Positions 1 through 6,780 of a stretch of DNA of 10,053 bases are shown in pieces. Under the pieces are notes generated by a model, which was not told the origin of the DNA, did not search any database, and worked only from the letters and a program-made list of their open reading frames with translations. Location: contig JAAZNT010000207.1 in assembly GCA_012798145.1 (NCBI GenBank), positions 1 through 10,053 on the forward strand, read 5' to 3'. Source of the DNA: Thermoanaerobaculaceae bacterium. GTDB lineage: Bacteria; Acidobacteriota; UBA4820. The number at the start of each line of letters is the position of its first letter. The stretch's first letter is position 1. The position numbers and the translations under genes are program-made.

Positions 1-41
1 ATCTCGCAGTGACAGCGTTGTTTTGAGGAAACCTCACCCTA

Positions 42-70
42 CCCTCTCCTGAAAGGCGAGGGCTGTTTTT
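42..70 (+). terminator. Terminator-like hairpin
   Basis: CCCTCTCCT (42-50) pairs with AGGCGAGGG (54-62) around a GAA loop, with a single T.C mismatch (47 against 57). Five T residues follow at 66-70. A second hairpin, TGAGG-AAA-CCTCA (24-36), sits just upstream. It could end a plus-strand gene lying left of the window. It could also be a C/T-rich intergenic palindrome of the repetitive kind, so the call is moderate. Confidence 0.45.
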
Positions 71-72
71 AT

Positions 73-133
73 CCCAAATTTGTCATTAAGAAAACTTTTA
101 ACAAAAGATTAGAGATTGATTGGGAAAATGAAA
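73..133 (+). repeat. Dispersed intergenic repeat, copy A
   Basis: This copy matches 9866-9923 in the same orientation. The shared core is CCCA(A/G)ATTTGTCATTAA; conserved blocks AAAACTTT, GAGATTG and GGGAAAATG follow in the same order with small indels. Both copies lie outside genes, one beyond each end of the gene block. No open reading frame or terminal inverted repeat is obvious inside. It may be a small non-autonomous or structured repeat family; its type is unknown to me. Confidence 0.6.
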
Positions 134-161
134 TTTTGTAAGAAGATTTTTGATTATGTTT

Positions 162-182
162 CAGGTTGCCGAAGGCAAACTG
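162..182. other. Isolated hairpin downstream of phoU
   Basis: CAGGTTGCC (162-170) and GGCAAACTG (174-182) pair at 8 of 9 positions around a GAA loop (TTC on the other strand). No T-run follows on either strand, so it is not a standard intrinsic terminator. It lies about 145 bases past the phoU stop and could protect a 3' end, or be chance. Confidence 0.35.
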
Positions 183-325
183 CCTGCCGATTGTCTGATT
201 GAATATCTTCAATTTTCTCTAATGAAAGTCGTTAAAAAAATATATTCTATTGACAAATTATGTATTATTTTTTCTTTTCTTTAGCCACTTAGAACATTAT
301 TTGCCGCACTTTCACCACCTAAATT

Positions 326-976
326 TTACTTTCCGCTATGTCTTATGTTTATTCCATCTGTCATATAGACTATATCTTCGCAGATGTTTGTTATCAAATC
401 GGCTATCCTTTCAAGCTCTCTTGCTGCTGAAGTTACAGCAAGGGCTTTTTCTCTTTCCATAGATTTTGCGTCTTCTCCAAAGAGGGAGAGATTTATGATC
501 TCTTTCATCAATGCGTCAACTTCGTCGTCTTTTGAAACAACGCTTTTTGCTGATGCAGAATCTCTTGCTATAAATGCTGTTATTACATCTGAAAGCATCG
601 CTTTTGTTACCCCGCTCATCTGCTCAAGTTTTTTGAAAATATTTTCAGGAAGAGTTCCTCCTATTGTGACCCCTCTTTCGGCTATGTTTATAGCATGGTC
701 TCCGATTCTTTCAAGGTCATTGTTTATTTTCATTGCCATTGTTACTGTCCTTAAAATATCCGCTTCCGGCTGATAAAGGGCAAGTATTCTTAAGCATTTG
801 GAGTCTATCTCGTTTTCCATTCTGTCTATCACAAGATCTTTCTCCTCAAGTTTTGCAAGAATCTCTTCCGCATCGCCTTTGAGCGATTTTGTCGCCTCAA
901 CCAAAATTTTGTTTATCTCGTCAGCCATTAAGCCGAGCATTTCAAGAAGCTGTTTTATCTCTTCTCTTTCTCTCAT
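326..976 (-). CDS. phoU: Phosphate signalling protein PhoU
   Basis: Cytoplasmic adaptor that links the Pst transporter to the PhoR kinase and keeps the Pho response off when phosphate is plentiful. The 216 residues form the usual all-helical duplicated fold: the first repeat carries ERIGDHAINIAE (89-100), the second ERIADLITNICEDIVYM (189-205). These E/D-rich motifs bind metal clusters in known PhoU structures. In the second motif the usual His after Asp193 is Leu194 and the usual Ala before Glu200 is Cys199, while the acidic ligands remain. The length is slightly below that of typical members (about 220-240). The start is the ATG one base after the pstB stop, with GGGAGG about 11 bases upstream. 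It is the last gene of the pst cluster, its normal place. Identification is firm; binding of PhoR is inferred from the family. Confidence 0.95.
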   Translation of the reverse strand: MREREEIKQLLEMLGLMADEINKILVEATKSLKGDAEEILAKLEEKDLVIDRMENEIDSKCLRILALYQPEADILRTVTMAMKINNDLERIGDHAINIAERGVTIGGTLPENIFKKLEQMSGVTKAMLSDVITAFIARDSASAKSVVSKDDEVDALMKEIINLSLFGEDAKSMEREKALAVTSAARELERIADLITNICEDIVYMTDGINIRHSGK

Positions 977-977
977 A

Positions 978-1802
978 TTATCCGAACCTCCCTGTTAAGT
1001 ATTCTTTGCTTTTTGCTTCTTTTGGGTTTGTAAAAAACTGCTCTGTTTCAGCAAATTCTATCAATTCTCCAAGGTATAAGAAAGCGGTGTAATCGGAAAC
1101 TCTTGCAGCCTGCTGCATATTGTGAGTCACTATAACTATGGTGTATTTTTCAGACAATTCTTCAATAAGTTCCTCTATCTTTGCGGTTGCAATCGGATCC
1201 AAAGCAGAAGCGGGCTCGTCCATCAAAAGCACTTCCGGCTCAATTGCTATCGCTCTTGCAATGCAGAGTCTCTGTTGCTGGCCTCCCGAAAGCGATGTGG
1301 CTGGCTCAAGAAGTTTGTCTTTCACTTCGTCCCAAAGAGCAGCTTTTTTCAACGCTATCTCAACCTTTTCTCTAATTTCCGACCTGCTTAATTTTTGGTA
1401 AAGTTTCATTCCAAAGGCGATGTTATCATAAATTGAAAGAGGAAATGGAGTTGGTTTCTGGAAAATCATCCCTATTTTTGCCCTCAAAGTCGGCAGGTGC
1501 ATATCCTTGCTTAAAATGTTCTGCCCTCTAAAAAGAATCTCTCCTTCCGCCCTTTGCTCGCTGTATAGTTCAAAAATTCTGTTGAAGCATCTTAAAAGCG
1601 TTGATTTTCCGCATCCTGAAGGTCCAATTATCGCAGTAACTTTAACATTGTAAATTGGAAATGAAATATTTTTAAGAGCAACTGTTCTTCCGTAGTAGAA
1701 GCTAAGATTTTTGACCATAAGTTCTACATTTGAAGGCATATTGCCAAAAGCAGTTTCTTCCTGTTTGATTTCATCAAAAGCGTTTTCCATAACTTTATCC
1801 AT
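978..1802 (-). CDS. pstB: Phosphate ABC transporter ATPase PstB
   Basis: Cytoplasmic ATPase that powers phosphate import through PstC/PstA. All ABC motifs are present in 274 residues: Walker A GPSGCGKST (60-68), Q-loop Gln115 in FQKPTPFP (a phosphate-family hallmark), signature LSGGQQQR (171-178), Walker B VLLMDEP (191-197) followed by ASALDPI, and switch His227 in VTHNMQQAARVSD. The N-terminus has about 25 residues before the ABC fold, typical of PstB. The chosen ATG overlaps the pstA end by 8 bases and has AAGGG-type Shine-Dalgarno sequence just upstream; a second ATG four codons in (Met5) is possible. The phoU start follows its stop after one base, so the two are surely co-transcribed. Nothing suggests decay. 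Confidence 0.97.
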   Translation of the reverse strand: MDKVMENAFDEIKQEETAFGNMPSNVELMVKNLSFYYGRTVALKNISFPIYNVKVTAIIGPSGCGKSTLLRCFNRIFELYSEQRAEGEILFRGQNILSKDMHLPTLRAKIGMIFQKPTPFPLSIYDNIAFGMKLYQKLSRSEIREKVEIALKKAALWDEVKDKLLEPATSLSGGQQQRLCIARAIAIEPEVLLMDEPASALDPIATAKIEELIEELSEKYTIVIVTHNMQQAARVSDYTAFLYLGELIEFAETEQFFTNPKEAKSKEYLTGRFG

Positions 1803-2643
1803 TTTTCACCCTTTTAAATAAGATTCTTGAAAATATTGTAAGCAGAAGAATTGACGCTGTGATCAAAAAAGAAGCCCCCCAAGCGATCTGTCTCCAATCA
1901 TCGTAGGGAGACATCGCATAAACAAAAACCGTCACATTTGCTGTCGCCATCGGCTTAAGGAGAGAAAAATTCCAAAAAGGAGAGTTTAAAGAAGTGAAAA
2001 GGAGAGGAGCGGTTTCGCCGGATATTCTTGCAATTGCTGCAAGTATTCCCGTAATCACTCCTATTTTTGCGCTTTTTAAGCATATTTTCCTTACAACGAC
2101 GGGATAAGTGACGCCCAAAGCAAGACCAGCTTCCCTCAATGTGTCGGGAACCATAAGGAGCATCTCTTCGGTAACTCTATGAATTAAAGGGATTGTTATT
2201 ATTGAAAGAGCGATCGCTCCCGCCATCGTTGAAAAACTTTTCATTGGAACTACAACAACTGCGTAAACAAAAAGCCCTATTATTATACTTGGAACTGATG
2301 AAAGTATTTCAGTTGAAAACCTCAAATATCTGCTGAAAAGTGTCCCTCTCCCAAATTCTGTTGAATATATTGCGCTCATTATGCCAAGTGGAATTCCTAT
2401 CAAAGAGGCAATCATAGTTATAACGAATGAGCCAAAAAGAGCGTTTGCAATTCCTCCGCCCTCTTCACCGGGAGGTTTTGGAAGGTGAAAAAAGAAACTG
2501 AAATTTATTGCACCTGCCCCTCTTTTTAAGACCTCAAAAATGATTGCCGCCAAAATAAATATTGACACTGCAGCAAAGAAGGCAGCCGCTGTTTTATAAA
2601 TGTAATCTATGGTTTTTCTTTTGATTGAAGCTGCTTTTTTCAT
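1795..2643 (-). CDS. pstA: Phosphate ABC transporter permease PstA
   Basis: Inner-membrane permease, partner of PstC in the phosphate channel. The 282 residues show one N-terminal membrane helix (about 18-38), a periplasmic segment ending in the family-typical GGGIANALFGS (62-72), then five further hydrophobic helices. The cytoplasmic coupling (EAA) loop that contacts PstB reads LREAGLALGVTYPVVVRKI (169-187), and ISGETAPLLF (207-216) is the conserved stretch after it. AIYSTEFGRG (91-100) matches the usual AIYL-E-type motif. The ATG overlaps the pstC stop as ATGA, which implies translational coupling; the upstream Shine-Dalgarno sequence is weak (AGAGAAAG), in line with coupling. Call is secure from motifs and gene order. 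Confidence 0.96.
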   Translation of the reverse strand: MKKAASIKRKTIDYIYKTAAAFFAAVSIFILAAIIFEVLKRGAGAINFSFFFHLPKPPGEEGGGIANALFGSFVITMIASLIGIPLGIMSAIYSTEFGRGTLFSRYLRFSTEILSSVPSIIIGLFVYAVVVVPMKSFSTMAGAIALSIITIPLIHRVTEEMLLMVPDTLREAGLALGVTYPVVVRKICLKSAKIGVITGILAAIARISGETAPLLFTSLNSPFWNFSLLKPMATANVTVFVYAMSPYDDWRQIAWGASFLITASILLLTIFSRILFKRVKNG

Positions 2644-3569
2644 TTTCTTTCTCTTGCGCTTTTTTCAGCAGCGTATATTAAGTATTTGGAAAGAGAAATA
2701 ACTGCGATGCTTAGCAAAAAAAGGACAAGCCCTAAAAAGATAAGACTGCTTACATGGAGTTTGGTAACTGCTTCTGAAAGCTCATTTGCAAGAGTTGACG
2801 CTATTGTGCTTGAAGGAGAAACAATAGATGCCGAAATCTTATGTTGGTTGCCTATCACAAATGTCACCGCCATAGTTTCGCCGAGCGCCCTTCCGAGAGC
2901 AAGAAAGGTAGCCCCTATAATTCCTTTTTTTGCGTAAGGGAGAAGTATTCCAAAAGAAACTTCCGCTTTGGTCGCTCCGATTGCGTAAGCGGATTCCCTA
3001 ACCATATTGGGAACAAGAAGAAGAAGTTCTCTGCAAATCGAAACAATTAATGGCAGAACCATAATTGAAAGAATAATTGAAGCAGTAAAAATTCCGATTC
3101 CCATAGGAGGACCTTCAAAGAGGGGAGATTCGGGAAATCTCTCTTTCAAAGGAATGTAAATATGTTTTGAGATAATTGGAGCAAGGACAAAAAGCCCCCA
3201 CATTCCGTATATAATGCTCGGCACAGCGGATAAAAGCTCAACACCGATTGAAACAGGCCTGCTTAGAGAGGGTGGCGAAATCTCCGTCAAAAAAAATGCT
3301 GTTAAAATCCCAACAGGAAACGCTATAAAAATGGCAATTATTGAGGTTGCAACGGTTCCGTAAATTTGCGGAAGAGCGCCGTAAATATCTTTTACTGGAT
3401 CCCACTTCGTTCCCAAAAGAAAATTTAAACCGAACATTTTGATTGCCGGAATGCTGTCAAAAATCAGCGAAGAAAATATGACAAATATTATTGAAAAAAC
3501 TACTAAAGCGGATAAAAAGGAGAGAACTTCAAATAAAGTTCTCTCTTTTTTTGAAAATGGAATTTTCAA
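2640..3569 (-). CDS. pstC: Phosphate ABC transporter permease PstC
   Basis: Inner-membrane permease that pairs with PstA. I place the start at TTG (3569-3567), giving 309 residues. That codon lies one base after the pstS stop and has GGAG eight bases upstream. The frame is open to an earlier TTG at 3629, but that one has no Shine-Dalgarno sequence, lies inside pstS and would add 20 Lys-rich residues. From the chosen start the protein has an N-terminal membrane helix (about 16-38), a periplasmic segment, then five helices; the coupling loop VRESAYAIGAT ends near residue 200 and is followed by LPYAKKGIIGA and ALGRALGETMAV (224-235), both diagnostic. Its 3' end overlaps pstA by 4 bases. Confidence 0.95.
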   Translation of the reverse strand: MKIPFSKKERTLFEVLSFLSALVVFSIIFVIFSSLIFDSIPAIKMFGLNFLLGTKWDPVKDIYGALPQIYGTVATSIIAIFIAFPVGILTAFFLTEISPPSLSRPVSIGVELLSAVPSIIYGMWGLFVLAPIISKHIYIPLKERFPESPLFEGPPMGIGIFTASIILSIMVLPLIVSICRELLLLVPNMVRESAYAIGATKAEVSFGILLPYAKKGIIGATFLALGRALGETMAVTFVIGNQHKISASIVSPSSTIASTLANELSEAVTKLHVSSLIFLGLVLFLLSIAVISLSKYLIYAAEKSARERK

Positions 3570-3570
3570 T

Positions 3571-4605
3571 TTAGTTGCTCCAAACTTTTTTCCCGCCTGA
3601 AACAATTTTTTCAGACCAGGCTTTTTCAATCATATTATAAACATTCTCAGGTATTGGAATGTAATCAAGTTCAAGAGCGAATTTTGAACCTTCTCTAAAA
3701 CACCAATCAAAAAACTGAAGCATAGTTTTTGCTTTTTCAAAGTTTTGCTGATTTTTGTGGATAAGAATAAAACTTGCTCCTGTTATAGGCCAAGAATCTT
3801 TTCCGGGCTGGTCGGTAAGAATCAGATAAAAATGGTCTGCTTTTTCCCATTTTGCATTTAAGGCTGCTGCTTGAAATGATTCAGATGAGGGAACAACAAA
3901 GTTGCCATCTCTGTTTTTGATTTTTGCCGCTTTCAATTTGTTTTGAAGGGCATAAGCGTATTCTACATAACCTATTGCCCCATCTGTCTGTTTGACATAA
4001 GAAGCGACACCCTCGTTGCCTTTTCCACCCACTCCTGCAGGCCATTCAACCGCTGTTCCGAACCCTACGAGATTTTTCCATTTTGGATTGGCTTGGGAAA
4101 GGTAATGGGTAAAGAGGAATGTTGTTCCTGAACCGTCCGCACGATGAACAACAGTAATATCTTTTGCAGGAAGTTTAATGTTCGGGTTTAACTTCGCCAA
4201 TTTGGGGTCGTTCCATTTCTTAATTTCACCAAGGAATATTAAAGCAAGAGTTTCTCCGTCAAGATTTATTTCAAGATTTTGAATTTCAGCAAGGTTGAAT
4301 GTGGGAACAACGCCTCCTATAATCATTGGAAACTGAATCAGCCCTTTTGTGTCAAGTTCTTCAGCCTTTAACGGGGCATCAGAAGCGCCGAAGTCAACAG
4401 TTTTATTTGAAATTTGCTGGATTCCTCCACCAGAGCCGATCGACTGGTAGTTCATCTTAAGCCCTGTAAGTTTCTGATATTCGTAAGCCCATTTTCCATA
4501 AATAGGGTAAGGAAATGAAGCCCCAGCCCCAGTTAGACTCTTTGTTTGTGAAAACAAACCTACGCAAAACAGCGCCGTCATAAACAAAATTGCGATTTTT
4601 TTCAT
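3571..4605 (-). CDS. pstS: Periplasmic phosphate-binding protein PstS
   Basis: Secreted phosphate receptor that delivers phosphate to PstCA. The ATG at 4605 (protein begins MKKIAILF) is preferred over the in-frame ATG at 4629 because AAAGGAG lies 7 bases upstream and because it opens a clean Sec signal peptide (charged MKK, hydrophobic core to about residue 18, likely cleavage near FSQ). No lipobox is seen, so the protein is probably soluble. The 344 residues keep the phosphate contacts known from E. coli PstS: GAGASFPYP (26-34; Ser30, Phe31), IGSGGGIQQI (Ser58), VDFGASDAPL (Asp76) and HRADGSGTT (Arg155, Ser159, Gly160, Thr161). It is the first transporter gene, with its own candidate promoter upstream, fitting the higher dose needed for a binding protein. 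Confidence 0.97.
   Translation of the reverse strand: MKKIAILFMTALFCVGLFSQTKSLTGAGASFPYPIYGKWAYEYQKLTGLKMNYQSIGSGGGIQQISNKTVDFGASDAPLKAEELDTKGLIQFPMIIGGVVPTFNLAEIQNLEINLDGETLALIFLGEIKKWNDPKLAKLNPNIKLPAKDITVVHRADGSGTTFLFTHYLSQANPKWKNLVGFGTAVEWPAGVGGKGNEGVASYVKQTDGAIGYVEYAYALQNKLKAAKIKNRDGNFVVPSSESFQAAALNAKWEKADHFYLILTDQPGKDSWPITGASFILIHKNQQNFEKAKTMLQFFDWCFREGSKFALELDYIPIPENVYNMIEKAWSEKIVSGGKKVWSN
3578..3581 (-). promoter_or_regulatory. Ribosome binding site that decides the pstC start
   Basis: GGAG on the minus strand lies 8 bases before TTG 3569-3567. The site falls in the last codons of pstS, and the pstS stop TAA sits between it and the TTG. No comparable site precedes the upstream TTG at 3629. 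Confidence 0.6.
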
Positions 4606-4612
4606 ACCAAAT

Positions 4613-4619
4613 CTCCTTT
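4613..4619 (-). promoter_or_regulatory. Ribosome binding site that decides the pstS start
   Basis: AAAGGAG on the minus strand, 7 bases before ATG 4605-4603. The earlier ATG at 4629 lacks such a site and would add eight residues in front of the signal peptide. Confidence 0.8.
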
Positions 4620-4637
4620 CTAAAAACATCAGGTTAA

Positions 4638-4673
4638 ATAGTATGAAAAAAACATTTCAGAACCTTTTCTGAA
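4638..4673 (-). promoter_or_regulatory. Candidate PhoB-dependent pstS promoter
   Basis: Reading the minus strand, TTCAGAAAAGG (4673-4663) is followed directly by TTCTGAAATGT (4662-4652): two 11-base units that agree at 8 positions. Eight bases further on is TACTAT (4643-4638), a fair -10 box. A start near 4631 would give a leader of about 26 bases that includes the Shine-Dalgarno sequence. No TTGACA-like -35 is present; instead the repeat fills that position, as Pho boxes do at PhoB-activated promoters. The bases do not match the E. coli CTGTCAT unit well. The same bases are also a perfect 7-base inverted repeat (TTCAGAA, loop AAGG, TTCTGAA) before seven T residues, so a weak terminator after phoR is the rival reading. 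Confidence 0.45.
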
Positions 4674-4676
4674 TTA

Positions 4677-4690
4677 TTGCGATTTCGCAA
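4677..4690. other. Short perfect inverted repeat after phoR
   Basis: TTGCGA (4677-4682) and TCGCAA (4685-4690) are perfect inverted copies with a two-base centre, just past the phoR stop. The centre is too small for an ordinary RNA loop without opening a pair, so a protein-binding dyad is as likely as a hairpin. It lies immediately upstream of the candidate PhoB repeat. Confidence 0.4.
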
Positions 4691-4694
4691 CAAT

Positions 4695-5999
4695 TCATTC
4701 TAAAGGCAGAGTAACAATAAATTTTGTGCCCTTTCCAATTTCGCTTTGCAAATTTATTTCGCCCTTAAGAAGTTTAAGAGAGTGTTTTACTATTGACAAC
4801 CCAAGCCCCGTTCCTCCGCTTTTTTTTGACCTGTGGTCATCTATCCTGAAAAATCTCTCAAAAACTCTTTCTCTATATTCTTCAGGTATTCCCTCGCCTG
4901 TATCCTCAATTTCAAAGACAACTTTTTCTTGGTTTCTTGTCGCTCTTAAAAACACTTTTCCATTTTCTTTGTTGTATTTCACTGCGTTTTCAAAAATGTT
5001 CTTTAAAATAGACTCCAAAAGAACATAATCGCTTTTAACAATCAAATCTTCAGGAATTTCTAAAGAAACTTCCAAGTTCATTTTGGTTATCAACGCATCA
5101 AGTCCTGATTGCAACTCTTCAAATAATTCTTTTATTTTTATCTCTTCATATTTAAATTGATAATTGCCTTCTTCAATTCTTGAAAGGGAAAGAAGGTCGT
5201 TTAAGAGAGAATTTATCCTTTCGACCTGATTTTTCAATCTCTCAAAATAATCCTTTCTTATTTTTTCTTCTTTTTCTCCCTCAAGCACCTCAATCATTGA
5301 CGAAATTGCTGAAATGGGTGTCCTCAATTCATGAGAGACATTAGCAACAAGATCATATTTTATTCTTTCAAGATTCTTCTCAACGCTGACATCGATAATG
5401 GAAAGAGCATAATTTTCTTTGAAAAGAGGTATGTATGTAGTTTCAAAAGTTCTACCTTTCCCTTTTCCCGATTCTACAAGAACTTCACTCTTTGGTATTT
5501 TTTCTTCCTTGGCTTTGCTCACAAAAGAGTTTAATGAAGGAATTGATAACGAAGCCAAAGGCGCTTCATTGTTAAAATATGGGAACATTTTTAAAAGTGT
5601 GTCGTTTGCAACAACCACATTTGAGTTTTCATCAAAAAGCATTAGCCCTTCGGGGATAGAATTGATTAAAGAGAGAAGTTCCTTTTCCCTTTTTATAGAT
5701 TTCTCCTTATATTTTAGAAGTTCATTTGCAAGGTTATTAAATTCTTCGGCTATTTCCCTGAAATCTTTTCCTTTCACATCATCAAGTCTCGCCATAAAAT
5801 CACTGTTTCTAATTCTTTTTAATCCTATTTTGAGTTCATTAAAACTTGAGAAAACGCTTTTCTGGACAAAATAAGCGCCGATTATGGAAAAGGAAACAGA
5901 AAGAATGATCAGAAAGAAAGGTGAAAGATGCTTGAAGAAAAAAGCCTCAAGTAGCAAAAATGAAAGAATAAGAAAAAAAGTTCTTTTAAAATAGTTCAT
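4695..5999 (-). CDS. phoR: Phosphate-responsive sensor histidine kinase PhoR
   Basis: Membrane histidine kinase that phosphorylates or dephosphorylates PhoB. The 434 residues contain two close N-terminal membrane helices (about 7-22 and 27-45) with almost no periplasmic loop, a HAMP-like linker (about 46-98), a PAS domain (about 105-205; EGLMLFDENSNVVVAND), the dimerisation box NVSHELRTPISAI with phospho-accepting His223, and an HATPase domain: N-box FENAVKYN (Asn338), G1 DTGEGI (366-371), F-box ERFFRID and G2 GGTGLGLSI (395-403). The lack of a sensory periplasmic domain is normal for PhoR, which reads transporter state through PhoU and the PAS region. The ATG overlaps the phoB stop as ATGA. 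The PhoR assignment rests on architecture plus position between phoB and pstS. Confidence 0.92.
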   Translation of the reverse strand: MNYFKRTFFLILSFLLLEAFFFKHLSPFFLIILSVSFSIIGAYFVQKSVFSSFNELKIGLKRIRNSDFMARLDDVKGKDFREIAEEFNNLANELLKYKEKSIKREKELLSLINSIPEGLMLFDENSNVVVANDTLLKMFPYFNNEAPLASLSIPSLNSFVSKAKEEKIPKSEVLVESGKGKGRTFETTYIPLFKENYALSIIDVSVEKNLERIKYDLVANVSHELRTPISAISSMIEVLEGEKEEKIRKDYFERLKNQVERINSLLNDLLSLSRIEEGNYQFKYEEIKIKELFEELQSGLDALITKMNLEVSLEIPEDLIVKSDYVLLESILKNIFENAVKYNKENGKVFLRATRNQEKVVFEIEDTGEGIPEEYRERVFERFFRIDDHRSKKSGGTGLGLSIVKHSLKLLKGEINLQSEIGKGTKFIVTLPLE

Positions 6000-6691
6000 T
6001 TAATTTCTCTTAATCTGTAGCCCAGCCCTCTGACTGTTTCTATAATCTTGCCGCTTTTTTTCATTTTTTCCCTCAATCTCGCTATGTGAACATCAACCGC
6101 TCTTTCATCGACTTCTTCACCGCTATCCCAAAATTGTGAAATAATCTGATTTCTTGTAAATAACTTTCCCGCATTTAAGATAAAATGGGAAAGAATTTTA
6201 AATTCCATCGGAGTCAGGTCAAACGCTCCATCAGCGTCTCCCGCCTGATATGAAAGCAAATTAACCCAAACCTCTCCAAATCTCACGACTTTTTCTTCAA
6301 CAGAATCGCCTTGAGAGATTTTGTATCTTCTCATTACTGCCTTTATTCTTGCTATCAGTTCCTCTTTCTTGAATGGTTTAACTATATAATCGTCAGCCCC
6401 CAAATTCAAGGCGTCAACAATATTTATTTCAAGCGATTTTGCTGTAACCATAATGATTCCTGTTTTGGAAAATTTCTGGTCATTTCTCAAAATTTTCAAG
6501 ATGTCTATTCCCGATAGTTTTGGAAGCATCCAATCAAGAAGAATGATATCCGGAATTTCCGTTTTGAATCCAACAAGTGCTTCGGTGCCATCCTCGTATG
6601 CAGAAACAATATAATCTTCCCTTTCAAGAAGGATTTGCAAGCTTTCTCTTATGTCATCTTCGTCTTCAACAATCGCTATTCTTTCCTGCAT
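5996..6691 (-). CDS. phoB: Response regulator PhoB (OmpR/PhoB family)
   Basis: DNA-binding regulator of the phosphate-starvation response. The 231 residues hold a receiver domain with the acidic pocket (Glu9, Asp10), phospho-acceptor Asp53 in LLDWMLP, switch Thr83 in VTAKS and Lys105 in VKPF, then an OmpR-type winged helix (about 130-231) with LTPMEFKIL, VDVHIARLREKM and RGLGYRL. The start ATG is supported by AAGGAGG five bases upstream. It is the first gene of the minus-strand cluster, coupled to phoR by a 4-base overlap and preceded by a TATAAT box. Its likely targets in the window are its own promoter and pstS. Family is certain; the PhoB name comes from the neighbouring phoR and pst genes. 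Confidence 0.93.
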   Translation of the reverse strand: MQERIAIVEDEDDIRESLQILLEREDYIVSAYEDGTEALVGFKTEIPDIILLDWMLPKLSGIDILKILRNDQKFSKTGIIMVTAKSLEINIVDALNLGADDYIVKPFKKEELIARIKAVMRRYKISQGDSVEEKVVRFGEVWVNLLSYQAGDADGAFDLTPMEFKILSHFILNAGKLFTRNQIISQFWDSGEEVDERAVDVHIARLREKMKKSGKIIETVRGLGYRLREIK

Positions 6692-6712
6692 AAAAGCCTC
6701 CTTATATTAAGC

Positions 6713-6741
6713 ATTATATAAAATGGCTCTAAAAACTCCAA
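6713..6741 (-). promoter_or_regulatory. Candidate phoB promoter
   Basis: On the minus strand TATAAT (6718-6713) is a perfect -10 hexamer. Seventeen bases upstream is TTGGAG (6741-6736), a poor -35 (only TTG matches), as expected where an activator helps. Transcription would begin near 6706, just ahead of the AAGGAGG at 6703-6697, giving a very short leader. A second A/T-rich box, TAATAT (6709-6704), is possible. Confidence 0.55.
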
Positions 6742-6755
6742 GTTTTTGAGTTTTT
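6731..6755. promoter_or_regulatory. Symmetric A/T-rich element between phoB and ccmA
   Basis: AAAAACTC (6731-6738) and GAGTTTTT (6748-6755) are perfect inverted copies 9 bases apart. A nested pair, AAAAACT (6731-6737) and AGTTTTT (6741-6747), is also perfect with a CCA loop, and AGTTTTTG is followed in tandem by AGTTTTTC. The element covers the -35 positions of both divergent promoters. It may be an operator; chance is possible in A/T-rich DNA. Confidence 0.4.
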
Positions 6756-6773
6756 CTTAAACTTTAGTAAAAT
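6746..6773 (+). promoter_or_regulatory. Candidate ccmA promoter, probably leaderless
   Basis: TTGAGT (6746-6751) and TAAAAT (6768-6773) are 16 bases apart. A start seven or eight bases after the -10 box would fall at 6780-6781, that is at the first base of the ccmA ATG. No Shine-Dalgarno sequence precedes that ATG, in contrast to phoB, pstS and the DUF62 gene. Confidence 0.5.
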
Positions 6774-6780
6774 GTGACTT

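Larger units (their letters stand above)
1..325. other. Gene-free left flank
   Basis: I see no convincing gene here. The stretch holds two small hairpins near its left end (24-36 and 42-62), one copy of a repeat that recurs at 9866-9923, an isolated hairpin at 162-182 and a short inverted repeat at 198-213 (ATTGAA, loop, TTCAAT). A TTGACA lies at 250-255 on the plus strand, but no -10 box sits at a proper distance. I found no stem followed by a T-run on the minus strand that would end the phoU transcript. Confidence 0.6.

Noticed and set aside
73..133. Equating the repeat with the widespread GTCATTGCGAGG-type intergenic element
   Set aside because: Only GTCATT and a loose later block agree; too diverged to claim without a database comparison.
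250..278. Promoter built on TTGACA at 250-255
   Set aside because: No -10 hexamer at 15-19 bases, and the only downstream frame runs antisense to phoU.
384..773. 129-codon plus-strand open frame opposite phoU
   Set aside because: It is the antisense of a clear phoU, has no ribosome site and no recognisable protein features.
5419..5874. 151-codon plus-strand frame opposite phoR
   Set aside because: Entirely inside phoR on the other strand; Ser/Phe-rich composition is what antisense of Lys/Glu-rich coding gives.
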